A stretch of 64,000 bases of DNA, taken from contig NZ_KE384138.1 in NCBI RefSeq assembly GCF_000424145.1, positions 286,090-350,089 on the forward strand, read 5' to 3'. Numbering within the stretch: the stretch's first letter is position 1; every line of letters begins with the position of its first letter. A model generated the notes under the pieces. The model did no database searches. It was not told where the DNA came from and saw only the letters and a list, made by a program, of their open reading frames with translations. Shown piece after piece: positions 24,203 to 32,263 of the stretch. A program made the translations under genes and the position numbers. Origin of the DNA: Butyrivibrio sp. AC2005 (GTDB taxonomy: Bacteria > Bacillota > Clostridia > Lachnospirales > Lachnospiraceae).

Positions 24203-25864
24203 TTATGTATTTCTGTATAGCGGAAGTCTCTTAAAGTCCTCAAGGCTGACAGGTCTTGAATAGTAATACCCCTGATACAGATCAACGGGATACTTGAAAA
24301 GCTTGTGCTCAGTATCTGCACTTTCAACACCGGTCGCACAAATATTCATATTCATGTTTGCCGCAAACCCTGTGATGGCCTCTGTCATGTATCTGCTCAG
24401 AGGGTTCTTACTTATATTCTCTGTTATCTCCGGTCCCAGCTTTATTATGTTAATTGGCAGGCTGGTTGCAAGATCGAGAGTTGTAAAATCCGAAACGTCA
24501 AGCGCTATCCTGATTCCACAGGACTTAAGGAATATTACCTGGCTCTTGAGGTAGTCAAAATTTATTTCCCTTGAAATATTGGAAAGCTCAATACATAAAG
24601 CAGTTCCCGGATATCTGTTATTTCTTAGCAGTTCCATTATTGTTGTACGGAACTCGCTTCGCTCAAGCTGCACATATGCAAGATTTATGCTCAGGTAAAA
24701 ATTCGGATGAACCTTAAGTATCTCAAGCCCATCCTTCATGGCCTTATCAAGTATCCAGTTTCCAAGACTGTAGAATGTGCTGTCCTGCTCAAGCCAGGGA
24801 ACAAATTCGCTTGGTGATACATCTCCATAGGGTTCCATTTTCCAGCGAAGAAGCACCTCTGCACCGCACAGCTTTCCGTCATTTTTGGATATTATAGGCT
24901 GATAGTTAAGATAAAATCCCCTGTAATGATTTATGACGCTCTCTCGCACTGCACCGACGAGCTCAATCGTGCTCTTATTGAATTCCAGTTCGTTATTATG
25001 AAAAATGATAAGATTTCCATGCTTCTCAGACTTGGAATGGGCAAGTGCATACTTGGCACTTGTATAGACCGCATGAACATCGATTCCCACTTCATCAACG
25101 ACTATTACACCGCCGCCAAGCTCTGCAGATACTCTGTTCTGACCTATCTGCATGTTCTGCCTTACAAACTTTCTCATCTGCTGGTATAGCGCAGTCACTT
25201 CATCCAGATCCATTTTTACAGTACAAAGTCCAAGGATGGTTCCCTCTCCTCTGTACACATGCCCCTTTTCACCGGTCTCATTCTGAAGCCATTCTGCCAT
25301 GAGTTTGAGCATTCTGTTTCCAAACATGTATCCGTAAAGTCTGTTTATATCACCAAAATCGATTACATTTACAAGGAGCAGAATATACTTCTCACGCTCC
25401 ATCTCAAGGTGATGCATGTAATTAAACATCTCGTAATGATTGGCAAGACCGGTAATCGGATCTGTATTGTCCACAATACCCTTATTTGTAAGGGAGCAGG
25501 CATAAAAAGCGGCTTTGCCCGAATAGTCCTTAATAACAACTCCTCTGCAGGAGCAGGCGACATACTCACCATTCTTATTTCTGGCACGATATTCAAAGCT
25601 GGGATTTACGCGCTTTCCTTCAAAAGCTGTTTTCAGATGATCCCTGTAGGATTCCCTGTCCTCAGGATGAACGTGTACCTCCCACACCTGCGCTGCCTTA
25701 TAGACATATTCTCCCGGCAGGCCAAAGTAGGTCACTGCGTTCTCCGACCACCTGGCCATATCGTTTTCTATATCATAAACATAGACATATCTGCTCTTGG
25801 ATGTTACAGCAAATGTGTCGTAGATTTTTGCAATATTCTCATATGCCCCCTGGTTCTTTATCAT
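24203..25864 (-). CDS. PAS-GGDEF-EAL protein with degenerate catalytic motifs
   Basis: The 553-aa soluble protein has a PAS domain (about 15-125, with VHVHPEDRESYRDHL and the PAC-like YRARNKNGEYV), a GGDEF-like domain (about 135-290) and an EAL-like domain (about 305-545). The GGDEF signature is replaced by YRGEGTI, so cyclase activity is unlikely. In the EAL domain the motif reads EVL, the metal-binding DDFG is changed to VSDFTT, and AEGVE is ATGVE; SINLAY, CIELS, IKLGPE and YQGYY are kept. Loss of metal ligands suggests no phosphodiesterase activity, leaving c-di-GMP binding or protein interaction as the likely output. GGAGG lies 7 bp before the ATG. Confidence 0.85.
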   Translation of the reverse strand: MIKNQGAYENIAKIYDTFAVTSKSRYVYVYDIENDMARWSENAVTYFGLPGEYVYKAAQVWEVHVHPEDRESYRDHLKTAFEGKRVNPSFEYRARNKNGEYVACSCRGVVIKDYSGKAAFYACSLTNKGIVDNTDPITGLANHYEMFNYMHHLEMEREKYILLLVNVIDFGDINRLYGYMFGNRMLKLMAEWLQNETGEKGHVYRGEGTILGLCTVKMDLDEVTALYQQMRKFVRQNMQIGQNRVSAELGGGVIVVDEVGIDVHAVYTSAKYALAHSKSEKHGNLIIFHNNELEFNKSTIELVGAVRESVINHYRGFYLNYQPIISKNDGKLCGAEVLLRWKMEPYGDVSPSEFVPWLEQDSTFYSLGNWILDKAMKDGLEILKVHPNFYLSINLAYVQLERSEFRTTIMELLRNNRYPGTALCIELSNISREINFDYLKSQVIFLKSCGIRIALDVSDFTTLDLATSLPINIIKLGPEITENISKNPLSRYMTEAITGFAANMNMNICATGVESADTEHKLFKYPVDLYQGYYYSRPVSLEDFKRLPLYRNT

Positions 25865-26061
25865 ACCTGTTCCTCCAACAGTTGAAGAGTTTATACTTCA
25901 AACCGTCCCCTGTAATACTATATTGTGATACAATGTTATAGTAATTATTCTAATATTATTTATATATTCTATCACATCGATAATAAAGTGGTAGTGCATA
26001 TCCTTTCATCGTTTTTTAATGGGAAGTTTTCATTGCCACTTGGAAAATGGGGAAAACAATT

Positions 26062-26496
26062 ATGTCTAAAATTTCTAATCCGGCCCAGAATGAAGCTTCT
26101 ATTATGGCAAAAGGAAATCTTCAGTACAAGGAATACGGAAGACTCCTTTTATTTGGTATTCCGTGGCCCTTCAAGCACTATGAAATCTACGAAAATGAGC
26201 TAACCATTACCTCTGGGTTCCTCAGCATCAAAGAGGATGACTGCTTCATGTACAAGATCACAGACGTAGAGCTTTCAAGGTCGCTTTTCCAGCGTATGGC
26301 AGGCTTATCCACCATCACTCTCTTCACTTCTGATGTAACCGACAAGACAATAATCATGAAAAATATAAAGCACGGCCGTGAAATCAAGGATTTCATCAAC
26401 CAGGAGTCCGAACGTGCCCGCCTTCGCCGTCGCACCGTCAACATGCAGAATATCGGCTTCGACAACGATGGCGACGGAAACATAGATGATATGTAA
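26062..26496 (+). CDS. Bacterial PH-domain protein with a calcium-loop-like tail
   Basis: The 144-aa protein contains a beta-rich region (about 25-110: LTITSGFLSIKEDDCFMYKITDVE then TITLFTSDVTDKTIIMKNI) that resembles the bacterial pleckstrin-homology (bPH2, YdbS-like) fold. No membrane segment is present. The last ten residues, DNDGDGNIDD, match the DxDxDGxID pattern of an EF-hand or dockerin calcium loop. The ATG at 26062 has GGGG 9 bp upstream; a frame beginning 15 bp earlier includes the binding site itself. Function is unknown. It is transcribed divergently from the GGDEF-EAL gene. Confidence 0.72.
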   Translation: MSKISNPAQNEASIMAKGNLQYKEYGRLLLFGIPWPFKHYEIYENELTITSGFLSIKEDDCFMYKITDVELSRSLFQRMAGLSTITLFTSDVTDKTIIMKNIKHGREIKDFINQESERARLRRRTVNMQNIGFDNDGDGNIDDM

Positions 26497-26545
26497 TATG
26501 AAAGAGTACGAGCCAAGCGATACAGGCTGGCTAGTATGTATTCCA

Positions 26546-26597
26546 AAAAAATCCCCGAAAATGGCTGAACCAAAGCCATTTCCGGGGCGTATTATTT
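26546..26597. terminator. Bidirectional terminator between PH-domain and DacA-like genes
   Basis: CCCCGAAAATGGCT (26553-26566) pairs with AGCCATTTCCGGGG (26574-26587) with one mismatch. The minus strand ends in GATTTTTTTGG and the plus strand in ATTATTTTTAG, so it can stop both convergent genes. Confidence 0.85.
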
Positions 26598-27728
26598 TTA
26601 GTTCAAATATGTTTCGTAGATTTCTACCTGGTCGTAGATGCAGCGCCAGGAGCTCCAGGCATTGGCGGATACACAGATGTAGTGACCACCGCTGTTAGAT
26701 ATTGAATAGCTTGCTGCACAGCAACCTGACTGATTTACAAAGCCTGTCTTTGCACACAGAACAGTTCCGTGAGTATCCTTATCCTCTATTCTTCTGAGGA
26801 ACCAGTTGGATATTGTCATGCCCTCAGGATGCTGCTCCGTAGGACTTGTGGTGTATTTGTGTGCTGAAAGGATTTCCCTTGCAAGGTCATTTTCTACTGC
26901 TGCCTTCAAAATCATAGCCATATCAGTAAGTGTGCAGTAATGATTTTCATCATATATTCCAACACAGTTTGTAAAGTGTGCAGAATCTGAAAGACCAAGC
27001 TCCTCAAGCTTCTGGTTCATCAAATCAACAAAAGCTTCATGTGATCCGGCAACATAGGTTGCAAGACCGATTGCCGCATCAGCTCCTGACGGAAGAATTG
27101 TTCCGTACATGAGATCCCTTACTGTTACAGTTTCATCCACTTCAAAGCCTACGATGCTGCATTCATTTGAAAAAGAATAGTCTGTAATGTCCCTTGTTAT
27201 GGTGAAGGTATCATCCAGATTCTCAACATGCTCTGCAGCGACTAAAATTGTAAGAATCTTAGTCATTGAAGCAGGGGAAATTCTTACATCCGAAGCCTTT
27301 TTAGCTATGACCTCTGCCTTATCCACATCAATAAGAATCGCATTTTCACTTATGACATCTTCACTTACTATTTCTGCTGTGGAACCTGTGGTTTCAACAG
27401 TATAACCACGGGCAAAGCTCTGAACCTCGGGAGATCTCTCATCGACCTCCTCAACCGGCTCCGGCTCAGGTTCTTCCTCAACTACCTCCTGCTGAGTCTC
27501 AACCGGAAGGTCTTCCTCCGGGATACTCTCGGCTATTGTTGATATATCTTCAGCCTCACTGCTTTCATCATTCTTTTTATGCAAAACCAAAAAAATTACA
27601 GCTATGGTGGTTATCAGTACAAGCGCGGCACATACACCGGCTATAACAAATCCCTTTATTTTTTTCTTTCTGGGTTTGCGACCTATATAATAGCTGTTGT
27701 CTAATGTTCTGTAACGTTTTTTTCCCAA
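26598..27728 (-). CDS. D-alanyl-D-alanine carboxypeptidase (S11 family)
   Basis: The 376-aa protein has a basic cytoplasmic N-terminus, one membrane span (about 25-48) and an acidic Glu/Val/Pro linker. The penicillin-binding-protein catalytic domain follows (about 125-376). SMTK supplies the nucleophilic Ser and Lys, and AKTGF is the KTG box. The second box reads SGA (LPSGADAAIGLA) where the family usually has SGN; this variant may be tolerated. It should trim the terminal D-Ala of peptidoglycan stem peptides outside the membrane. The start is a TTG only 2 bp after AAGGAG, unusually close, and the site overlaps the stop of the upstream TPR gene, so translation is probably coupled. Confidence 0.88.
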   Translation of the reverse strand: MGKKRYRTLDNSYYIGRKPRKKKIKGFVIAGVCAALVLITTIAVIFLVLHKKNDESSEAEDISTIAESIPEEDLPVETQQEVVEEEPEPEPVEEVDERSPEVQSFARGYTVETTGSTAEIVSEDVISENAILIDVDKAEVIAKKASDVRISPASMTKILTILVAAEHVENLDDTFTITRDITDYSFSNECSIVGFEVDETVTVRDLMYGTILPSGADAAIGLATYVAGSHEAFVDLMNQKLEELGLSDSAHFTNCVGIYDENHYCTLTDMAMILKAAVENDLAREILSAHKYTTSPTEQHPEGMTISNWFLRRIEDKDTHGTVLCAKTGFVNQSGCCAASYSISNSGGHYICVSANAWSSWRCIYDQVEIYETYLN

Positions 27729-27734
27729 TACTCC

Positions 27735-28799
27735 TTACCTTGTAGAAAGAAAGATTTCCTCTCTTTCCGCATCCGCATCATCTGGATACGCCTTCCTATA
27801 TTTTTCCATTAATGTTTTAGCCTGGGCAAAATTGCCTGCATGCTCATAAGCAGTTATCTCGTTCATAAGAAGTGCTCTGCTGTAGTCACTGTTCCCAAGC
27901 GCCAGACCAGCCTCAAAAGAAGTAACTGCTCCTTCATAGTCCCCCATATTTAACTGGCAGAGTCCAAGCTGATTGTAGATGTCCGGATGGTCCGAATCTT
28001 CAGCCAGGAATGTTTTATATACACTGATGGCATAGTTGAAGTCGCCCTGTTTTTCTCCTGTCTGCCCCAGAAGAAGCACCACAGGCGCCTTCTCCGTCTC
28101 TCTCTCATTTCTTGCAAGCTCAAGATAACTCTGTGCATCAGCATTGTTGCCAAGATAATATGAAATCTGTCCCTTTTCATAATTGGTCATGTTGGGGTCA
28201 GTATTATTCAGGCACGATTGCAATATCTCTTTTGCTTCCTCCTCATAACCGCTTGCGGATAATGCTTTGTAAATCATTATCCTGAGGTCATAATTCCTTG
28301 GAGAAAGGGTCATTGCCTTATTAAAATCCACTACTGCTCCGTCATGATCAGTACTATAAAGCTTGGTCAGACCTCTCATATAATAAGCGTCTTTATCTTT
28401 CTTTCTGAGAGCCAGGATCGCATCATATACTTTCTCGGCTTCATCATATTTTTCAAGCTTCATATATGTATCAGCCAGATAGAAATTAGTGTCAAAATCC
28501 ATGTCCCCGGGTATTCCGCTTGTAGCAGCAAGAGATTTAAGAAAATCGTCTATTGCCTCATCGTACTGCCCAAGATTTCTGTTAAGAATTCCGCTGGCCC
28601 TGTATAGAAGTCTGTCATTCTCTCCTGCAGCCTTTGCCGCTTCGAAACACTCGGCAGCCTCCTCGTACTCATGACTATTTATATGAGCAAGCCCAAGATC
28701 AACATTTTTATGACTGGACATGCTTCCGCAACCAGTACCAATCAGCAGTGTTCCCAACAAAATTGTAAGTGCGGCTGATTTTTTCCTTGATACCGCCAT
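27735..28799 (-). CDS. TPR-repeat lipoprotein
   Basis: The 354-aa precursor starts with a lipoprotein signal (LTILLGTLLIGTGC, lipid-bearing Cys near residue 24). The rest consists of about eight tetratricopeptide repeats (for example HINSHEYEEAAECFEAAKAA, LEKYDEAEKVYDAI and NMGDYEGAVTSFEAGLALG). TPR lipoproteins act as scaffolds for envelope complexes. It overlaps functionally with the DacA-like gene immediately downstream (7 bp gap), so a role in wall assembly is a reasonable inference. I use the ATG at 28799 behind GGGGAG; a GTG five codons earlier is also possible. Confidence 0.85.
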   Translation of the reverse strand: MAVSRKKSAALTILLGTLLIGTGCGSMSSHKNVDLGLAHINSHEYEEAAECFEAAKAAGENDRLLYRASGILNRNLGQYDEAIDDFLKSLAATSGIPGDMDFDTNFYLADTYMKLEKYDEAEKVYDAILALRKKDKDAYYMRGLTKLYSTDHDGAVVDFNKAMTLSPRNYDLRIMIYKALSASGYEEEAKEILQSCLNNTDPNMTNYEKGQISYYLGNNADAQSYLELARNERETEKAPVVLLLGQTGEKQGDFNYAISVYKTFLAEDSDHPDIYNQLGLCQLNMGDYEGAVTSFEAGLALGNSDYSRALLMNEITAYEHAGNFAQAKTLMEKYRKAYPDDADAEREEIFLSTR

Positions 28800-28826
28800 T
28801 TTCACTCTCCCCACCTGTCGTAGCTT

Positions 28827-29201
28827 TTACTTTAAATACGCAATAATCTCTACTTCGCAAAGAACATCCTTGGGAAGCTTCTTAACTGCTACGCAGCTTC
28901 TTGCAGGCTTACTTGTAAAGTACTTCTCATAAACTGCGTTAAACTCAGCAAAATCAGACATTTCTGCAAGGAAGCAGGTTGTCTTTACTACATGGTCAAA
29001 ATCTGTCTCTGCTGCCTTGAGAATTTCACCTATATTGCGGCAAACGAGATCTGCCTGTTCCTTAATATCATTTCCTTCTATATTTCCTGTTGCAGGATTT
29101 ATCGGAATCTGTCCTGAAGCGTAGAGGAAATCCCCCGCCTTGATTGCCTGTGAATAAGGTCCTATTGCTGCCGGTGCCTTGTCTGTTGATACGTACTGCA
29201 T
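28827..29201 (-). CDS. ridA: RidA-family reactive intermediate deaminase
   Basis: The 124-aa protein matches the RidA/YjgF family along its full length: APAAIGPYSQAIKAGDFLYASGQIP at the N-terminus, the Arg in SKPARSCV that binds the substrate carboxylate, and CEVEIIA with the conserved Glu at the C-terminus. RidA hydrolyses reactive enamines and imines formed by PLP-dependent dehydratases, protecting other PLP enzymes. It forms homotrimers in the family. The ATG at 29201 has a strong AAGGAGG site; an in-frame start 27 bp upstream does not. Confidence 0.93.
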   Translation of the reverse strand: MQYVSTDKAPAAIGPYSQAIKAGDFLYASGQIPINPATGNIEGNDIKEQADLVCRNIGEILKAAETDFDHVVKTTCFLAEMSDFAEFNAVYEKYFTSKPARSCVAVKKLPKDVLCEVEIIAYLK

Positions 29202-29228
29202 TTTTTCATCCTCCTTCGTGTAAATCAT

Positions 29229-29256
29229 CTTTCCCCCAAGGGGAAGGCTTTTTTAT
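29229..29256 (+). terminator. Plus-oriented hairpin with T-tract upstream of ridA
   Basis: CTTTCCCC (29229-29236) pairs with GGGGAAGG (29240-29247), 3-nt loop, followed by CTTTTTTATA on the plus strand. All nearby genes are on the minus strand, so if it terminates anything it is an antisense or unannotated transcript. Confidence 0.4.
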
Positions 29257-29280
29257 ATTATCATTCAATTAGGGAAAATG

Positions 29281-29526
29281 TTAGTCTTGTTTATCAGAAT
29301 CGAAAGCGGCCGTTACATAGAAACCGCGATCGTTTTCTTCAACCTTTAATACCACGCCCTTGCGCTCGCTCATTCTCTCCCTGAAGGGATAATTGGCTGA
29401 CATAGCAAGTGACGGATCTATCGTATAATACACGTTACTGGGAAGTTCTCCCTCGGTAACAGTGATCTCGTCGCCTTCCTTTAAAAGTCCCGGGCGCTCC
29501 ATCTTAAAAACCATCTCTCTGACCAT
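29281..29526 (-). CDS. Small hypothetical protein, 81 aa
   Basis: A short, beta-rich soluble protein. The start MVREMVFKMERPG has an AAGG site 6 bp upstream; a longer frame begins 21 bp earlier. The segment LLKEGDEITVTEGELPS followed by RKGVVLKVEENDRGFYVTAAFD looks like a small beta-barrel (SH3- or OB-like), but I cannot assign a family. No partner is evident; it lies between ridA and the SGNH-domain gene on the same strand. Confidence 0.6.
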   Translation of the reverse strand: MVREMVFKMERPGLLKEGDEITVTEGELPSNVYYTIDPSLAMSANYPFRERMSERKGVVLKVEENDRGFYVTAAFDSDKQD

Positions 29527-29607
29527 ATTTTTCCTTCTCCAGAGCACTTGTCAGTGTAATTATTTTTTATAATTCCAGGCAATATTGCTTAGATTATAAT
29601 CTGCTAT

Positions 29608-30843
29608 TTACTGAGGATTCTCCGCATTTTCAGCCTCTCTGCTCTCTATCTCCTGCTGGAGCAGCTGCTGTGTCTGTTCGAGATCCTTCTCTTTTACGAA
29701 AGCATGATTCTTTAAATAATCATACCATAATGAGTAGGACTTCGCTTTCAAATGAACATTATCAAATGACAAGTCCTGTCTCAACGCCCCGTTTTCATCA
29801 TCGGTAGCTTCATTCATATCAATATAAAATACATGCTCGCCATCCGCTAATGTAGATAGCACCGCATTTCTGTCATTTATAGTAGAGTTCTTGAAAACTC
29901 TGTCGCTGCTGCTCTTAGAGTGAGTAACATGCATGATGCCCTGAATAATGATAATTGCATCAGGCTGCAGCTCTCTTATTTTATTAACCACCTCGCCATA
30001 GACTTCAGCATACTGTTCATGTGTACGGCTGCCAAGCTCATTGAGGCCAAGCATTATGTATATCTTAGCAAATTGTTTTCTTGAAAGTGCTTCCTCTACA
30101 GTTACCTTTTCTTTCGGAAGCTCTTCCTCCGGTATGTCTGTGCCCTCCTCAGTCTTTACAGGCACTACAACAAATTCTTTATCATCAAGTCCGAATATGG
30201 TGAGTGAGACCTTAGCATAGAAAGTACCATGTCCCTTAAGCTCTTCGCAGTACTCTGACAAGCCGACTGTCCTTGAATCTCCTATGAAAAGTGCATCATC
30301 GAAGTATGAATCGGGAACAGCGGTCATAACATAGTTGTCTTTTTCAGGTTCGGGTTCAGGTGCAGGCTCTTCTATATCACCTTCTGTCGCTTCAACATCG
30401 CCGCCTGACACTTCACCTGAAGGCTCGCCTTCTGCTATATCACTATCTGCATCTCCGTCTGAAACCGCAGTATCTGTAGGAGCATCAGCAACTTCACTTC
30501 CGGCATCTCCTGAAGATACCACTTCTTCTACGGCTTCTGAAGAGTTACCATCAGTCACTTCCTGCTCTGCATTAGTATTCTGCATCTCATCCGTGTTTTC
30601 AGAATTATCGGTAGTTTCATTATCTCCCGCAGCTCCGAATAAATTTTTGCGTACAAGTTCTATGAGATAAGGTTGCTGTCCCTCCGCTATACGACGAAGA
30701 GTCAGCGACATAATCGGTGCATCAAAAGAGTCATATTCAATTTCTTCATATGCGCTGTTTTGTCCAAGAGCGGAATCCACAGTAAATAATAGTGCTACTA
30801 CCAGAATTCCCATGGACAAAATGTGCTGAAAAAATGTTTTCAT
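29608..30843 (-). CDS. SGNH/GDSL-like exported protein, partner of the MBOAT acyltransferase
   Basis: The 411-aa protein has an N-terminal hydrophobic anchor or signal (about 8-25) and a long acidic, Ser/Glu/Asp-rich low-complexity linker (about 75-175). The C-terminal SGNH-type domain shows FIGDSRTVGLSEY (block I, catalytic Ser), MLGLNELG (block III Asn) and DNVHLKAKS (block V Asp-His). In comparable pairs (AlgI/AlgJ-X, PatA/PatB, OatA) such a domain transfers acetyl groups to an extracellular polysaccharide after an MBOAT protein moves them across the membrane. It begins 22 bp after the MBOAT gene. The acceptor polymer is unknown. Confidence 0.85.
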   Translation of the reverse strand: MKTFFQHILSMGILVVALLFTVDSALGQNSAYEEIEYDSFDAPIMSLTLRRIAEGQQPYLIELVRKNLFGAAGDNETTDNSENTDEMQNTNAEQEVTDGNSSEAVEEVVSSGDAGSEVADAPTDTAVSDGDADSDIAEGEPSGEVSGGDVEATEGDIEEPAPEPEPEKDNYVMTAVPDSYFDDALFIGDSRTVGLSEYCEELKGHGTFYAKVSLTIFGLDDKEFVVVPVKTEEGTDIPEEELPKEKVTVEEALSRKQFAKIYIMLGLNELGSRTHEQYAEVYGEVVNKIRELQPDAIIIIQGIMHVTHSKSSSDRVFKNSTINDRNAVLSTLADGEHVFYIDMNEATDDENGALRQDLSFDNVHLKAKSYSLWYDYLKNHAFVKEKDLEQTQQLLQQEIESREAENAENPQ

Positions 30844-30865
30844 ACTCTGCCCTATTTATTGCTGT

Positions 30866-32263
30866 TTAAAAGTTAACATACATGAACGGATTACCGGCCT
30901 TAGTTGATACAATCGTTACGCATACCCAGAAAAGAATGAGCATCATAACCCTCATAGGCCAATCCTTCCTGCGCTTTACAATATTACTATATATCCCCGG
31001 AAAAAGGAGCATAAGGCCCGCAAGAAGAAAGCCCCAGTATGTCGATAACAATTTAGCAAAATCTCCGGGATTTACAGCTATTCCTGCTCCGTTAACAGGA
31101 AAAAGTCTTCCCATATAATTATACAGGTCTTCCTTAACAGGAAGTGCAAAAATCACCCAGGTTATAGGAATAATTATAAGCACATTTATTCTTCCGATAA
31201 CAGCAAGAAGCTTTTCATTGGAAGACCATACAAATTTTTCCATAACTATCATAACAAGGAGAGCGCCTGCCCAAACTATGAAATTGAGCGTAACTCCGTG
31301 CCATAATCCTGTAAGTGCCCATACAACAAAAAGATTTCTTATGGTATTACTCTTGCTTTCCCTGCTTCCTCCCATAGGAAAATATACATAATCGCGAAAC
31401 CATGATCCAAGGGTCATATGCCATCTTCTATAAAACTCACCAACCGTTTTGGAAGCATATGGGTGGTCAAAGTTTTTTATAAAAGGAAATCCCAGCATCA
31501 CGCCAATGCCTGCTGCCATCAGGGAATATCCCCAGAAATCGAAATAAAGGTTAAGTGAGTAACAGACAACTCCTGCCCACGCCAAAGGAGTGGAAATACT
31601 CTCATATCCTATAGTTCCTATATCATTCCACATTGCTGCAAGATAATCTGCGAGCAGAGCCTTCATTGCAAAGCCCAGTGTGAAGAATACAAGTCCCTCC
31701 TCAATCTTATCGAGGTGAAGGTGAATTCTGTCCTTAAACACCAGAAATCTGTCCTCTGTTCCTGATAAGACCTTATTCTTTTCAAAATCGCAGTAGCGCA
31801 TTATCGGTCCCGACATAAGCTGAGGGAACATGGAAAAATATGCAGCCACAGCAAAAATTCCGGGGCACTTTTTTATTTTGCCCTTATACAGATCAGCCTG
31901 ATAGCTCACCATCTTGAATGTAAAAAAGCTGATTCCGAGTGGAAGTCCGGAAATTTTACCATACCCCGAAAGGAACTTGAAGGAAAGAAGCAGGATTACA
32001 TCAGCCGCTATAATAAAAATCAAGGCGGGCTTACTGTGTGCCTGACATCTATATGAAAAAATGAGATTAACTATAACCGCAACTGCAAAAATGCCCATGC
32101 TCTTCGGATCCCCGAAAGCATAAAATGCAAGGCTGCCCACAAAGAGAACAAAAGGACGCAGCCTTGATGGCAATACATAATATGCAATAAGAAATATCGG
32201 AAGAAATCTAAAGATAAACGATAATTCCGAAAAATTTGTTATGTTTGGGTTAATTTGAGGCAT
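30866..32263 (-). CDS. MBOAT-family membrane O-acyltransferase (AlgI/DltB-like)
   Basis: The 465-aa multi-span protein has about ten to eleven hydrophobic segments. Family motifs are SFFTFKMVSYQADLYKGKI, FPQLMSGPIMRY, the conserved EFYRRWHMTLGSWFRDYVYFP region and the catalytic His in LTGLWHGVTLNF. MBOAT proteins of this branch move acyl groups from a cytoplasmic donor to the outer face of the membrane. The partner is the SGNH protein encoded 22 bp downstream. Its start overlaps the end of the zinc-ribbon TPR gene by 14 bp, indicating co-translation within the valS-folC operon. Confidence 0.92.
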   Translation of the reverse strand: MPQINPNITNFSELSFIFRFLPIFLIAYYVLPSRLRPFVLFVGSLAFYAFGDPKSMGIFAVAVIVNLIFSYRCQAHSKPALIFIIAADVILLLSFKFLSGYGKISGLPLGISFFTFKMVSYQADLYKGKIKKCPGIFAVAAYFSMFPQLMSGPIMRYCDFEKNKVLSGTEDRFLVFKDRIHLHLDKIEEGLVFFTLGFAMKALLADYLAAMWNDIGTIGYESISTPLAWAGVVCYSLNLYFDFWGYSLMAAGIGVMLGFPFIKNFDHPYASKTVGEFYRRWHMTLGSWFRDYVYFPMGGSRESKSNTIRNLFVVWALTGLWHGVTLNFIVWAGALLVMIVMEKFVWSSNEKLLAVIGRINVLIIIPITWVIFALPVKEDLYNYMGRLFPVNGAGIAVNPGDFAKLLSTYWGFLLAGLMLLFPGIYSNIVKRRKDWPMRVMMLILFWVCVTIVSTKAGNPFMYVNF

